From an uncultured Acidobacteriota bacterium (GTDB lineage Bacteria > Acidobacteriota > UBA6911 > RPQK01 > JAJDTT01), in the NCBI GenBank assembly GCA_951812665.1, contig CATOST010000015.1, forward strand, positions 1 to 64,000: a stretch of 64,000 nt of DNA, given 5' to 3'. Position 1 is the stretch's first letter; each line of letters begins with the position of its first letter. Under the pieces are notes generated by a model. That model did not search any database and was not told the DNA's origin. It worked only from the letters and a program-made list of their open reading frames with translations. Of this stretch, positions 32,789-41,112 are shown in pieces. The translations under genes and the position numbers were made by a program.

Positions 32789-35587
32789 ATGCGTTGGTGG
32801 ATTGCGATCGTATTGATTCTATTCGGCGGGTCCGAGCTGACCTGGTCTGCTCAGCGCGTGGGCTTCGCCCAGCGTTCCGGGACCACGCGCCAGACGGGTC
32901 AGGAACCGTTGATTGTGGACGACGGCGCTGGGGATCCTCCCCCGGTGTTCGGCACTGCCTCCAAGTCACGGGACCAGCTCGAGAAGCGTCGGCAGGCTCT
33001 TCAGGAGCTTTACCGGAAACAGACTCAGGGAGCCCAGGCCGGCTCCGGGACTTCCTCGGCGGCAGGGTCCTCCCGGGATGAGGTCCGGACCGCGACGAGG
33101 GCTCCAAACGGCGGCTCCAGGCACTCCGGCAACGGAAACGGAGGCGTCAAGCTGGCCTTCACCGACATGCCCGTCGACCGGGTGGTGAACGCCGTCATGA
33201 CCGAGCTGGGGTACTCCTACGTCCTCGATCCCGCCGTCTCCGGATCGGTCAGCCTGTTCACCATGGACGACATCCCCAAGAAGACCCTCTTCCGGGTCCT
33301 GGAGCAGGTGCTCAAGCTGGCCGGTCAGGCCATCGTCAAGCAAGAGGGGATCTACGTGGTCCTGCCCATCGGCAAGAGTCCCCGTGTGCCGCACAAGATT
33401 CTGGCCCGGCCGCCTTCCTCCGGCGGAAGTCGGGCCGTCCCCGCTCCGGTACCGGAGATACAGGACGCCCGGGAGGCGGAACCCGAGACCGCACCTCCCG
33501 GGCAGGAAACCCCGGAAGCCGATCCCTCGGAAGGGGCCGTGACGGCGGTGTCTCCGGGGAGAGCTGCTCCCGCGCGAGCGGCGGCTCTCCCCGGAGAGAC
33601 GACAACGCTTGCCGCGGCCGGGCCTGTTCAAGAGGAAGAAGCTCCCGCGGCGGAACAGGCGGCGGCTTCCGAGTCCACTCCCGGCCCCACCGTACTGACG
33701 CCGTCGGAATCGGAGGAGGCCCGCCGGTTGGAGGACGAAGAGGGCATCATCACCTATGTCATCCCCCTCCACTACCTCCCCTCCGAAGACATGATCGAGA
33801 TCGTGAAGCCCTTCGTCTCCGAGGGAGCTACCGTGGTCAACCTGGTCTCGGTCAACATTCTCCTGATCACCGATTACCGCCGAAACATCCAGCAGGCCCT
33901 GAACCTGATCCGTCTGCTGGACACCGAGTATTTCTCCATCAACACCGTCGATCTGATCACCGTTCGGCACAACCACGCCGTGGACGTGGCCGCGGACCTG
34001 AGTGCGGTCTTCTCCCCGAACGAAAAGGGAGGCGGCGTGCGCATCGTCGCCATCGAACGGCTCAACAGCATCCTGGTGGTCACGCACGCGCCTTCGGTCC
34101 TGCAGGAGGTCAAGACCTGGGTCGCCAAGCTGGACACTCCTTCCACCAACACCAATCTCAAGACCTACGTCTACGAAGTCGAGAACAACACCGCCGCCTA
34201 CATCGCGGACGTCCTGGGCCAGCTCTACTACCAGGGAATAGGTCTGCCCACCGGCGGGACCGACCCCACAGACCCGCAGGCCGGCGACCAAATGCAGCGA
34301 ACCCCGACCCAGGACCCCGGCTTCCTCCGCCAGCAGCGGGGCTACGGCGGCGGGTACGGTGGTTACGGCGGCGGCTATGGCGGCTACGGGGGGGGGGGCT
34401 ACGGCGGTGGCGGCGGCTATGGCGGCGGGTACGGTGGTTACGGTGGCGGCTATGGCGGCTACGGGGGGGGTGGCTACGGTGGTTACGGCGGCGGCTACGG
34501 CGGTGGCGGCTACGGGGGTGGCTACGGTGGCTACGGCGGTGGCGGCGGCAGGAGGGGCATGGGGCCCTCCCTGTTCGGGCGTTCCCTCAGCCGCCCGTCC
34601 GGCATCCGGGTGGTGAGTGCAGGAGACATCCGCATCGTCGTCAACGATTTCAGCAACTCCCTGATCATCCAGTCCACGGAGGCGGACTACCGTTTTCTGC
34701 TGGATACCATCCGTCAACTGGACAAGCTGCCGCGCCAGGTGTTCATGGAGGCCAGGATCTACTCGGTGGAGCTGCGGGACGACCTCAGCTTCGGCGTGGC
34801 CGCCTTCCTCCGGGGCCGGCAGGCCGATGCCACGGGACCGCCCACCACCGGCAGCCTCACCGGCGCCTCTGACGGGGGCGGGGGAGGCGGCGCACTGTCC
34901 ATGGTGACCAAGGCCTTCATCGGGGCACAACGGGAGTTGGAAGCGGCCGTCACCGCCCTTCGATCCCGGACCAACGTGGAGATCCTGGAGGCGCCCACGC
35001 TGCTGGCGGTGGACGGGATGCAGGCTCGAATCAACGTGGGCGCCGAGGTGCCGGTCACGACCGCCTCCTACGGCGACCCCATCACGTCGGGAGTTGCCAG
35101 CGCCTTCGCCAACAGCATCAACTATCGTCCCACCGGGACCTCCGTCCTGATCATGCCCCGCACCAGCGCCAGCGGCATCGTGACCATGGACCTGGCCATC
35201 GAGGTCAGCCAGGCCGCGGGCTCGTCTCTCACCCCCACCATCAGCCAGAACTACGTGGAAACCTCACTCATCGTCCGGGACGGCGAGACGGTGGCCATCG
35301 CCGGCATCATCAGCGACAGCAACGACAGCAGCCGCAGCCGGATCCCGGTTTTGGGAGACATCCCCGTAGTAGGGGCTCTCTTCGGGCGGACCACCAAGAA
35401 CAAGCGCCGCTCCGAGTTGGTCGTCTTCATCACCCCGCACGTCATTCACGGCCTGCCCACGGCGGTGGAGCTCACGATGGACTTCAAGCGGGCGCTCCGC
35501 AACGCGTACCACACCATCAACCGGAAGGACCAGGAACACCGAGACTTGATCCGGAGGCGCAAGGAAGAAGAGGGGCGCTGGAAGTGA
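32789..35587 (+). CDS. gspD: Type II secretion secretin GspD with Gly-Tyr-rich insertion
   Basis: A 932-residue outer-membrane secretin. A signal peptide (residues 1-21) precedes N0 (VKLAFTDMPVDRVVNAVMTELGYSYV, about 112-190), a Pro/Ala/Glu-rich linker (190-310), N1 (IITYVIPLHYLPSEDMIEIVKPFV), N2 (VDLITVRHNHAVDVAADLSAVFS) and N3. N3 is split after YIADVLGQLYYQ by about 70 residues of GGYGGGYGG-type repeats (34339-34556) and resumes at GDIRIVVNDFSNSLIIQSTEADYRFLLDTIRQLD. The secretin domain (VFMEARIYSVELRDDLSFGV ... EVPVTTASYGD ... NYVETSLIVRDGETVAIAGI ... IPVLGDIPVVGALFGRTTKNKRRSELVVFITPHVI) is complete. It forms the exit channel. Confidence 0.96.
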   Translation: MRWWIAIVLILFGGSELTWSAQRVGFAQRSGTTRQTGQEPLIVDDGAGDPPPVFGTASKSRDQLEKRRQALQELYRKQTQGAQAGSGTSSAAGSSRDEVRTATRAPNGGSRHSGNGNGGVKLAFTDMPVDRVVNAVMTELGYSYVLDPAVSGSVSLFTMDDIPKKTLFRVLEQVLKLAGQAIVKQEGIYVVLPIGKSPRVPHKILARPPSSGGSRAVPAPVPEIQDAREAEPETAPPGQETPEADPSEGAVTAVSPGRAAPARAAALPGETTTLAAAGPVQEEEAPAAEQAAASESTPGPTVLTPSESEEARRLEDEEGIITYVIPLHYLPSEDMIEIVKPFVSEGATVVNLVSVNILLITDYRRNIQQALNLIRLLDTEYFSINTVDLITVRHNHAVDVAADLSAVFSPNEKGGGVRIVAIERLNSILVVTHAPSVLQEVKTWVAKLDTPSTNTNLKTYVYEVENNTAAYIADVLGQLYYQGIGLPTGGTDPTDPQAGDQMQRTPTQDPGFLRQQRGYGGGYGGYGGGYGGYGGGGYGGGGGYGGGYGGYGGGYGGYGGGGYGGYGGGYGGGGYGGGYGGYGGGGGRRGMGPSLFGRSLSRPSGIRVVSAGDIRIVVNDFSNSLIIQSTEADYRFLLDTIRQLDKLPRQVFMEARIYSVELRDDLSFGVAAFLRGRQADATGPPTTGSLTGASDGGGGGGALSMVTKAFIGAQRELEAAVTALRSRTNVEILEAPTLLAVDGMQARINVGAEVPVTTASYGDPITSGVASAFANSINYRPTGTSVLIMPRTSASGIVTMDLAIEVSQAAGSSLTPTISQNYVETSLIVRDGETVAIAGIISDSNDSSRSRIPVLGDIPVVGALFGRTTKNKRRSELVVFITPHVIHGLPTAVELTMDFKRALRNAYHTINRKDQEHRDLIRRRKEEEGRWK

Positions 35588-36552
35588 AGCGTTTCGCGTC
35601 TGCCGCGTTACTGTTCGCGTGGCTCCTTTCATCCGTCGCCTCAGCCGAATCTCCTCACCGGATCCGCATCGTCAAGACCGACGCGGCGCGGGTGGACGTC
35701 TATGCCGGCGAGGCGCTCTTCGCCTCCTACCACTACGGCATCGGCCTGCACAAACCCATCTTCCATCCACTGCTCAGCCCCGGGGGACACCGGCTCACCC
35801 GCGGATTCCCCATGGAGTTCGGCATCCCCGGAGAACAGACCGACCACTGGCAACACGAAGGCGTCTTCCTCACCTACCGCAACGTCAACGGCGTGGACTT
35901 CTGGTCCAAGTTCCCTCCCCGGGGGGACAACCCGGGAAGCGGAAGGATCCGGCACACCGGCTTCACCCGAATGGAAGGAGGGCAGCAAGGGATCCTGGGC
36001 GCCACCGCCAACTGGATCGCCCCCACCGGCAAGGTTCTGCTCAAACAAACCTCCCGGATGACCATCCGGGCCGGCGTGGACTGGCGAACCCTCGACCTGA
36101 AGATCACCCTGACCGCCCAAGAGGAGCCGGTCACCTTCGGCGACATCGAGGAAGGCCTGCTGGCCATCCGCGTCGCCTCCGATCTGCGCGAGGACCGCAC
36201 CGGCCGCTACCTCAACGCCGAAGGCCTCGAGCTGGCGAAAAACGTCTGGGGCAAACCATCTCCGTGGGTGGCCTTACGCGGATCGGTCGAGGGCGAGGAT
36301 CTGACCCTGGCCCTCATGAACCATCCCCGCAGCGTCGGTTATCCCACCTACTGGCACGCCCGCGCCTACGGCCTCCTCGCCGCCAACCCCTTCGGCCGCG
36401 CGGACTTCGAAAAAGGCGCCCCACCCCTCAACTTCTCCCTCGCCCCCGGCGAATCGGCCCTCCTCCTCTACCGCATCCTCATCCACTCCGGCCACCTCAC
36501 CCCCTCCCAGCTAAAACAAAACTTCACCAACTACCAGCAATCACCCAAGTAG
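35584..36552 (+). CDS. DUF6807 (PmoA-like) exported protein
   Basis: A 322-residue protein with a signal peptide (MKRFASAALLFAWLLSSVASA). The GTG start overlaps the gspD stop (GTGA). The pattern KPIFHPLLSPGGHRLTRGFPMEFGIPGEQTDHWQHEGVFLTYRNVNGVDFW is characteristic of the DUF6807/PmoA-like family, common beside sugar dehydrogenases and DUF1080 proteins in Planctomycetota and Acidobacteriota. Conserved His and Trp residues suggest sugar or metal binding, but the role is not established. Overlap with the secretion operon suggests co-transcription. Confidence 0.85.
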   Translation: MKRFASAALLFAWLLSSVASAESPHRIRIVKTDAARVDVYAGEALFASYHYGIGLHKPIFHPLLSPGGHRLTRGFPMEFGIPGEQTDHWQHEGVFLTYRNVNGVDFWSKFPPRGDNPGSGRIRHTGFTRMEGGQQGILGATANWIAPTGKVLLKQTSRMTIRAGVDWRTLDLKITLTAQEEPVTFGDIEEGLLAIRVASDLREDRTGRYLNAEGLELAKNVWGKPSPWVALRGSVEGEDLTLALMNHPRSVGYPTYWHARAYGLLAANPFGRADFEKGAPPLNFSLAPGESALLLYRILIHSGHLTPSQLKQNFTNYQQSPK

Positions 36553-36564
36553 AACCGCCGGGAG

Positions 36565-36655
36565 CGGCGTGTTTTACGCGCCGACCAGGACCGGCGTCTG
36601 GAGCGGCGTCTTTCAGGCGCCGACTGGGACCGGCGTCTTTCAGGCGCCGCCCCCC
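36565..36655 (+). repeat. REP cluster H, left flank of the RAYT gene
   Basis: Three complete units and one partial: GGAGCGGCGTG-TTTTA-CGCGCCG, a partial GGCGTCT, then two GGCGTC-TTTCA-GGCGCCG units with a GACTGGGACC linker. The orientation is opposite to the cluster on the other side of the transposase gene. Confidence 0.9.
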
Positions 36656-36700
36656 CAACCACCCCAACCTCCAAAATAACCCCCCCCCCCCCGCGGCCAC

Positions 36701-37390
36701 CTACCGCTCCCCCTCTTCCTGCCCCTGCACAACCTTCTCAAAAAGGACAAACTCCCCCTCTCCCAACCCCGCTCTCCCCGGGTTCTCGCGGATGTACTCC
36801 ATGCAATTCAAAAAATGCACCGGATTCCTGATCAGGCGGTCCCAGTAGTCTTTCTGCCAGAGCTTGCCCGAGGTTCCGGTCTTCTTTCTGATCTGATTGC
36901 CCGTGAATCCCTTCCAGGAACCCACGATATTTCGGAGTCGATGAGAGCCAAGAGGGTGAAACAGAACATGGACGTGGTTGGGCATCACGACGAAGGAGGC
37001 CAGTTCGTATCGCTGGCCATCGAAATATCGCAATGCATCAGCCACGAGCTTGGCCAATGCAGGTTTCTTCAGGATGCAGGATCCACTCCCCTGATCCAAC
37101 CAGTCCTCGATCCGTCGAGCAGAATGTTCGTGGTAGCGTTTCGCCGTTTGAGGGTCCCAAGGCCGAGGATGGTGTTTCAACCAGAGACCGCGCTCTTGCC
37201 GCCACAGATCCAGTTTGACCTTGGGAAGCGAGTCTCCCAGACGCCAAGTCACGAAGATGAATTTGTGACCCTGCTGCCAGTGCGGCAGGCGGTTTCGACG
37301 AACGTCGACGGCTGCGTACGGGTCGAGATAAGCCTGGTTGCTTGGCAGGAGTGGGTTCGGAGCAGTGTCTTTCTTGGAATCGCACGGCAT
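36701..37390 (-). CDS. REP-associated tyrosine transposase (RAYT, Y1 HUH family)
   Basis: A 229-residue single-strand transposase of the IS200-like Y1 group, RAYT branch. The HUH motif is HVHVLF (residues 139-143) within FVVMPNHVHVLFHPL. The typical RAYT block follows: SWKGFTGNQIRKKTGTSGKLWQKDYWDRLIRNPVHFLNCMEYIRENP; the likely catalytic Tyr is in EYIRENP (about residue 199). The N-terminal part has FIFVTWRLGDSLP. RAYTs bind and cut REP hairpins and are thought to have spread them. Here inverted clusters of the local hairpin family flank the gene at 36565-36655 and 37455-37556. The ATG at 37390 is preferred over a TTG at 37417. Confidence 0.93.
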   Translation of the reverse strand: MPCDSKKDTAPNPLLPSNQAYLDPYAAVDVRRNRLPHWQQGHKFIFVTWRLGDSLPKVKLDLWRQERGLWLKHHPRPWDPQTAKRYHEHSARRIEDWLDQGSGSCILKKPALAKLVADALRYFDGQRYELASFVVMPNHVHVLFHPLGSHRLRNIVGSWKGFTGNQIRKKTGTSGKLWQKDYWDRLIRNPVHFLNCMEYIRENPGRAGLGEGEFVLFEKVVQGQEEGER

Positions 37391-37454
37391 ATGGTTCCAA
37401 ACGACCGTTGGGTCCAAGTGTGCGAAGGGAATGTGGTGGTGGTATTGGTTGGGA

Positions 37455-37556
37455 GGTCGGCGCGTGAAACACGCCGGTCCCGGTCGGCGCGTGAAACACG
37501 CCGCTCCTGGTCGGCGCCTGAAAGACGCCGCTCCGCGTAAAAGACGTCGCTTCGGA
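37455..37556 (-). repeat. REP cluster I, right flank of the RAYT gene
   Basis: Two units CGGCGCGTGAAACACGCCG, one CGGCGCCTGAAAGACGCCG and one degenerate unit (GCGTAAAAGACGTCGC), with CTCC feet on the right. Read on the minus strand they match the cluster at 36565-36655, so the two clusters are inverted around the transposase gene. Confidence 0.9.
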
Positions 37557-37567
37557 CTATTGTGGGG

Positions 37568-38014
37568 CTAAAACTGGTTGACGAGCTTCTGGGCGGAACG
37601 GTAGGTCTCGAGGGCTTCATCGATCTTGCCGTCGTCTCGGAAGACCTTGGCCTTGAACATGAGCAGCATGAACCGGTTTTCCTGCTGGTCGACGACCTTC
37701 AAGGTCGCGTCCACCGCCTGCCGAGCCAGACCATGCTGGTCCGCATTCAGCAGTTCCTCGGTCAAGTTCAGCACCGAGAACGTCAACACGCCTTCATTCT
37801 CGCCACTGAAGTCCAGGTCCACGATCTCCTGGATCTCGGCCAGGACCGCGTCATACTCGCCCGATTCGAGCTTGAGTTGGGCGATCTCGTAGTGAGTCGC
37901 GGCCGCCGCCAGTTTGGCGTTCTCGGCCGGGTCCGACGCCGCCGCGGAAAATCCCCAGACCGGCGCCAACCCGAAAACCAGCAGAAAAACGGAAAATCGG
38001 ATCAGAGTCCTCAT
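37568..38014 (-). CDS. Exported helical (TPR-like) protein
   Basis: A 148-residue protein with a signal peptide (MRTLIRFSVFLLVFGLAPVWGFSAAAS). The mature part is helical and resembles TPR repeats: AATHYEIAQLKLESGEYDAVLAEIQEIVDL and FMLLMFKAKVFRDDGKIDEALETYRSAQKLV. It is the third gene of an operon after an ECF sigma factor and its anti-sigma factor and overlaps the latter's stop by four bases. It may sense or report a periplasmic state to the anti-sigma factor (inference). Confidence 0.8.
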   Translation of the reverse strand: MRTLIRFSVFLLVFGLAPVWGFSAAASDPAENAKLAAAATHYEIAQLKLESGEYDAVLAEIQEIVDLDFSGENEGVLTFSVLNLTEELLNADQHGLARQAVDATLKVVDQQENRFMLLMFKAKVFRDDGKIDEALETYRSAQKLVNQF

Positions 38015-38511
38015 CGCACACCTCTGATCAAGTCAAAGGGATTCTCCCCCTTCTCCGCTCGTTGGGCGAGGGAAGAAGGGAAGGTCTCCTGTTTCAATGC
38101 CAACAGGAACGGGTTCTCCGCCTTGGCGTAGACTGGAGGCACCGGCTGCGCCTCCTGGATCCGTCCCATGAAACCGCCGGAGAGAATCGCCAGCAGAACC
38201 AGGCTGGCCGTCAGGTACCGGACCTCGGGAAAACGAATCGCCGCCGCCAGCCCCGATCCCAACTGCTCCCAGAGGGAGCCCCGGGGAACCGGCAACCTCG
38301 ACTCGATCCGGCTCCAGATCGCAGGAGCCGGATCCGCCTCCGGAAACCCGGCCCTGAGCCAGTCCGACAACTCCCGCTGCTCTTGGTAGAGCCGGCTGCA
38401 CGCTTGACACTCGGCGAGGTGGGCCCTCACCGCCGGTACGGACACCGCCTCCAGGTTGTCGTCGGCCAGCGCCGAAATCGAAAGCAGAAAACCCCGGCAG
38501 GAGCGGCTCAT
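38011..38511 (-). CDS. Zinc-finger anti-sigma factor
   Basis: A 166-residue protein. The N-terminal putative zinc finger has His-Cys-Cys spacing (VRAHLAECQACSRLYQEQRELSDWL), as in anti-sigma factors. A membrane helix lies near residues 95-115 (VRYLTASLVLLAILSGGFMG), and the short periplasmic tail has PPVYAKAENPFLLALKQETF. It overlaps the sigma gene upstream and the exported helical protein downstream by four bases each, so the three are translationally coupled. Confidence 0.88.
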   Translation of the reverse strand: MSRSCRGFLLSISALADDNLEAVSVPAVRAHLAECQACSRLYQEQRELSDWLRAGFPEADPAPAIWSRIESRLPVPRGSLWEQLGSGLAAAIRFPEVRYLTASLVLLAILSGGFMGRIQEAQPVPPVYAKAENPFLLALKQETFPSSLAQRAEKGENPFDLIRGVR

Positions 38512-39098
38512 TTTCTCCTCCCCAAGTAGGTCTTCACGTGGTCTTTCACCACCAACCTGGCTCGATAGATGTCGGTCTTCACCGAAAGCAGCGACCGACC
38601 CACGATCCTGGAAATTTCTACGTACTTCATCTTCTGGAAAACAGCCAGCACGAACACATCACGATATTTGGGCGTGAGCGACTGCAAGGCACTGCGAATG
38701 ACCTGATTGAGCTCTTGAGACAGGACCGCCCGCTCCGGATCCAACTCCATGCCCTCGTCGGCCAGGAGCCAGTCCAGCGGACCTTCCTCTCCATCCAGAG
38801 AGATCTCGCTGACCTTCTGAGTGCGGCGGAGCTTCTGGTAGACCTCGTTCCTGGCGATTCGGTAGAGCCAGTAGCGAAACTGTTTCCGGTCCCGGAGCTT
38901 CTTGATTTCCCGGTGGACCTTGAGGAAAGTTTCTTGCGTGAGGTCTTCGGCATCTTCCTTGGACCCGATCAGCCGTAAGATAAAATTGTAAATGCGCTTG
39001 ACGAATAGCTCATAGAGCGCATGAAAGTCGGCGGCGGAACCCTGCTGGGCTCTCTTGACGATGGCCGCCAACTCATCCGGACTGATTTCGCCTGGCAT
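38508..39098 (-). CDS. ECF RNA polymerase sigma factor
   Basis: A 196-residue sigma factor. Region 2 is DFHALYELFVKRIYNFILRLIGSKEDAEDLTQETFLKVHREIKKL ... FRYWLYRIARNEVYQKLRR; region 4 is NQVIRSALQSLTPKYRDVFVLAVFQKMKYVEISRIVGRSLLSVKTDIYRARLVVKDHV. Between them is an acidic linker. It starts the reverse operon 38011-39098. The upstream 265-base spacer holds a hairpin (39212-39235) and a 13-base match to the region upstream of the other ECF gene. Confidence 0.95.
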   Translation of the reverse strand: MPGEISPDELAAIVKRAQQGSAADFHALYELFVKRIYNFILRLIGSKEDAEDLTQETFLKVHREIKKLRDRKQFRYWLYRIARNEVYQKLRRTQKVSEISLDGEEGPLDWLLADEGMELDPERAVLSQELNQVIRSALQSLTPKYRDVFVLAVFQKMKYVEISRIVGRSLLSVKTDIYRARLVVKDHVKTYLGRRK

Positions 39099-39211
39099 AT
39101 GTACGGACTAAAACGGAATTCAGACCGCCCCAACCCGTCTCTCCGATCTTGCCAAAACTACCAGCCCTCCTCTCTCCCAATCAATTTAGGAGATGACCCT
39201 GAAAGGAAAAA

Positions 39212-39235
39212 GTCGCAAGAGGGGGGGAGTGCGAC
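39212..39235. promoter_or_regulatory. Inverted repeat GTCGCA/TGCGAC in a divergent spacer
   Basis: A perfect 6-bp inverted repeat with a 12-base G-rich centre lies between the divergently transcribed sigma factor gene (39098) and the secreted protein gene (39364). It could be an operator for either promoter or a variant of the repeat family; no direct evidence decides. Confidence 0.35.
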
Positions 39236-39363
39236 GAAAGTGCTATTATTGGCCATTACGCTTGCGAGCGCGTCTTGTCGGCTTCGTACCCAACGGCCGT
39301 CTCGCGGATCGGCTCGAACGCCCGTCGGCGGCCCGGTGAATCGAATCGGAGTTTAATCCTGCA

Positions 39364-40950
39364 GTGAGTGGAAATGGCCGGAGGCGCGGGTACGGCAGAA
39401 GGCTGGGAAGCTTCGGCTTCTTTGCCTCCCTGGTGGCCGCGGCGTTGCTCTCGGCGCTGATCTGGCAGTTCATCCCGGGGTCGGGCGATGAATCCCACTA
39501 CCGGCCGGATCCGGGTACCGCCGGATGGGTCCGATCGGATGCGGCGGCGCCGGCTTCGTTTCCATTTCCCCGCTCTTACGGGACCTCCCCCCGAAGCCGC
39601 GACGCGGGGACGTTTCGACCCTCCCGTTCCTCCTCGTCCAGGCGGCGATCCCAGTCCGCGGGCCGCCGGACCAGCCCGTCGAGAAGGACTCCGGGCGGCA
39701 ACCCCAGGGGAGCCACCGCCGCCAGCACCGGCCCGGGAGACGCGGCCGAACCGGGCCCAGGGGCCGAGCCGGTCACCCCCGAAGGCGCCCGCTCCACGGC
39801 CGACATGATGGACCGGGCGTCCGAGCTCCGGCAGTTCGAGCGCGACTATCAGGCGGCCTGGGGCCAGTTCGGCACCGGCCTCTCCACCGGCAACCCCTAC
39901 ATGAACGCGCGCAATCCCTTCCGCCGGGCTTTTTTGGACCGCGCGGACCCCAATGACGTGACCGGTGACGACCCCTCCGACGGGGGTGGCGACACCGGAG
40001 ACCCGTCCACCGGCACGACTCCGCCGGAGATGCCGAATCCGCCGCCCACGCCGCCGCCCGCTCCGCCCGGCGGGCCCGACCCCGTGCCCCCGGCTCCCCG
40101 TCCACCGCCGTTCCGTCCCGGAGGCAGCGTCATCACCCCGGACCCGGTCTTCGACTTCGTCGTGGTCGGCGACTACGGTGCAGGAGGGAGTGCCGAGCGC
40201 GTCTATCGGGGTCGCCGAGACGCACGAAACCAGTTCGTCCTGGAAAACGACCGCACTTTCACCATCGGATCCAATCCGGAAGGGTACCGCGTCTTCGATG
40301 AGGATGAGCGCGTCGTGGTGGTCGATCTGAACCAGGATGGCCACCTGGACCTGGTCCGGGCCATGAACGGCCCCTTGGGGGCCCAACTGGCGACCGAAAT
40401 GGGGGACGGCGCCGGCCGGTTCGAGCTCCAAGCCCATGGTAGCCTTCTGCGCCGGCAGGTCCTGAGTCTCGCCGTTTACGATTTCGACGGCGACGGAGAG
40501 GCGGAACTGGTCCTGGTGACCGATGTGGGACCCAGCTTGACCATCTACACTCGAGAGGGGGAGCAACTGGTTCACGACAAGGAACTGGCCATGTCCTTCC
40601 CGGTCGGATTCGTCATGTCCTCCGACGCCCGGCCCCGCGACCGGCGACTCTACATCATGAGCCGGGACATGGACCAGGCCCGCATGTACTCTACCCGCTA
40701 CTACGACGGACGCCCTCGACGCCTGTATTTTTCCATGGAACTCGTCCAGACTATGGAGTTGGAAGACTTTGACGGAGAGGGCGACCGCGAAGTCATGGTT
40801 TTCGACGACTTCGGCAGCTTCACCGTCTTCAAGCAGACGGACGAAGGCGTCGTTCTCTTCACGGCGTTTCCAGCGAAGCTTTATCCTGACTTGATTGTCA
40901 TAGGGGACTACTTTAGGCTTGGCACCAATCAGATGGTGATCTGGTGGTGA
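39364..40950 (+). CDS. Membrane-anchored protein with Pro/Ser-rich stalk and FG-GAP/VCBS-like repeats
   Basis: A 528-residue protein from a GTG start. An N-terminal membrane helix (about residues 18-37, FGFFASLVAAALLSALIWQF) is followed by some 200 residues of low-complexity Ser, Arg, Pro and Gly, including PNPPPTPPPAPPGGPDPVPP. Residues 260-528 contain propeller-type repeats with calcium-like motifs: DLNQDGHLDLVRAMNG, DFDGDGEAELVLVTD, DFDGEGDREVMVFDD. These are FG-GAP/VCBS patterns found in surface-binding proteins. It is probably displayed in the periplasm or at the surface. No enzymatic residue is apparent. Confidence 0.82.
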   Translation: MSGNGRRRGYGRRLGSFGFFASLVAAALLSALIWQFIPGSGDESHYRPDPGTAGWVRSDAAAPASFPFPRSYGTSPRSRDAGTFRPSRSSSSRRRSQSAGRRTSPSRRTPGGNPRGATAASTGPGDAAEPGPGAEPVTPEGARSTADMMDRASELRQFERDYQAAWGQFGTGLSTGNPYMNARNPFRRAFLDRADPNDVTGDDPSDGGGDTGDPSTGTTPPEMPNPPPTPPPAPPGGPDPVPPAPRPPPFRPGGSVITPDPVFDFVVVGDYGAGGSAERVYRGRRDARNQFVLENDRTFTIGSNPEGYRVFDEDERVVVVDLNQDGHLDLVRAMNGPLGAQLATEMGDGAGRFELQAHGSLLRRQVLSLAVYDFDGDGEAELVLVTDVGPSLTIYTREGEQLVHDKELAMSFPVGFVMSSDARPRDRRLYIMSRDMDQARMYSTRYYDGRPRRLYFSMELVQTMELEDFDGEGDREVMVFDDFGSFTVFKQTDEGVVLFTAFPAKLYPDLIVIGDYFRLGTNQMVIWW

Positions 40951-41112
40951 GGGGCCGGGCAAGATGCGACTTTTGCTTGGTCCCGGCATCTTTGGAGAGT
41001 CGGTTCCGCAGGGGACAGTTTTTATCTTTGCGTTTGGTCGGTCGCATTTATATTGCGGCCTGGGTTATGGTTCCTAAGTTTCCACAATCATTTTCGTAGA
41101 GGAGTAAAGGGA

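Noticed and set aside
36676..36695. Long C tract as a replication or slippage control site
   Set aside because: It is just a homopolymer run in a spacer downstream of the transposase; no gene depends on its length.
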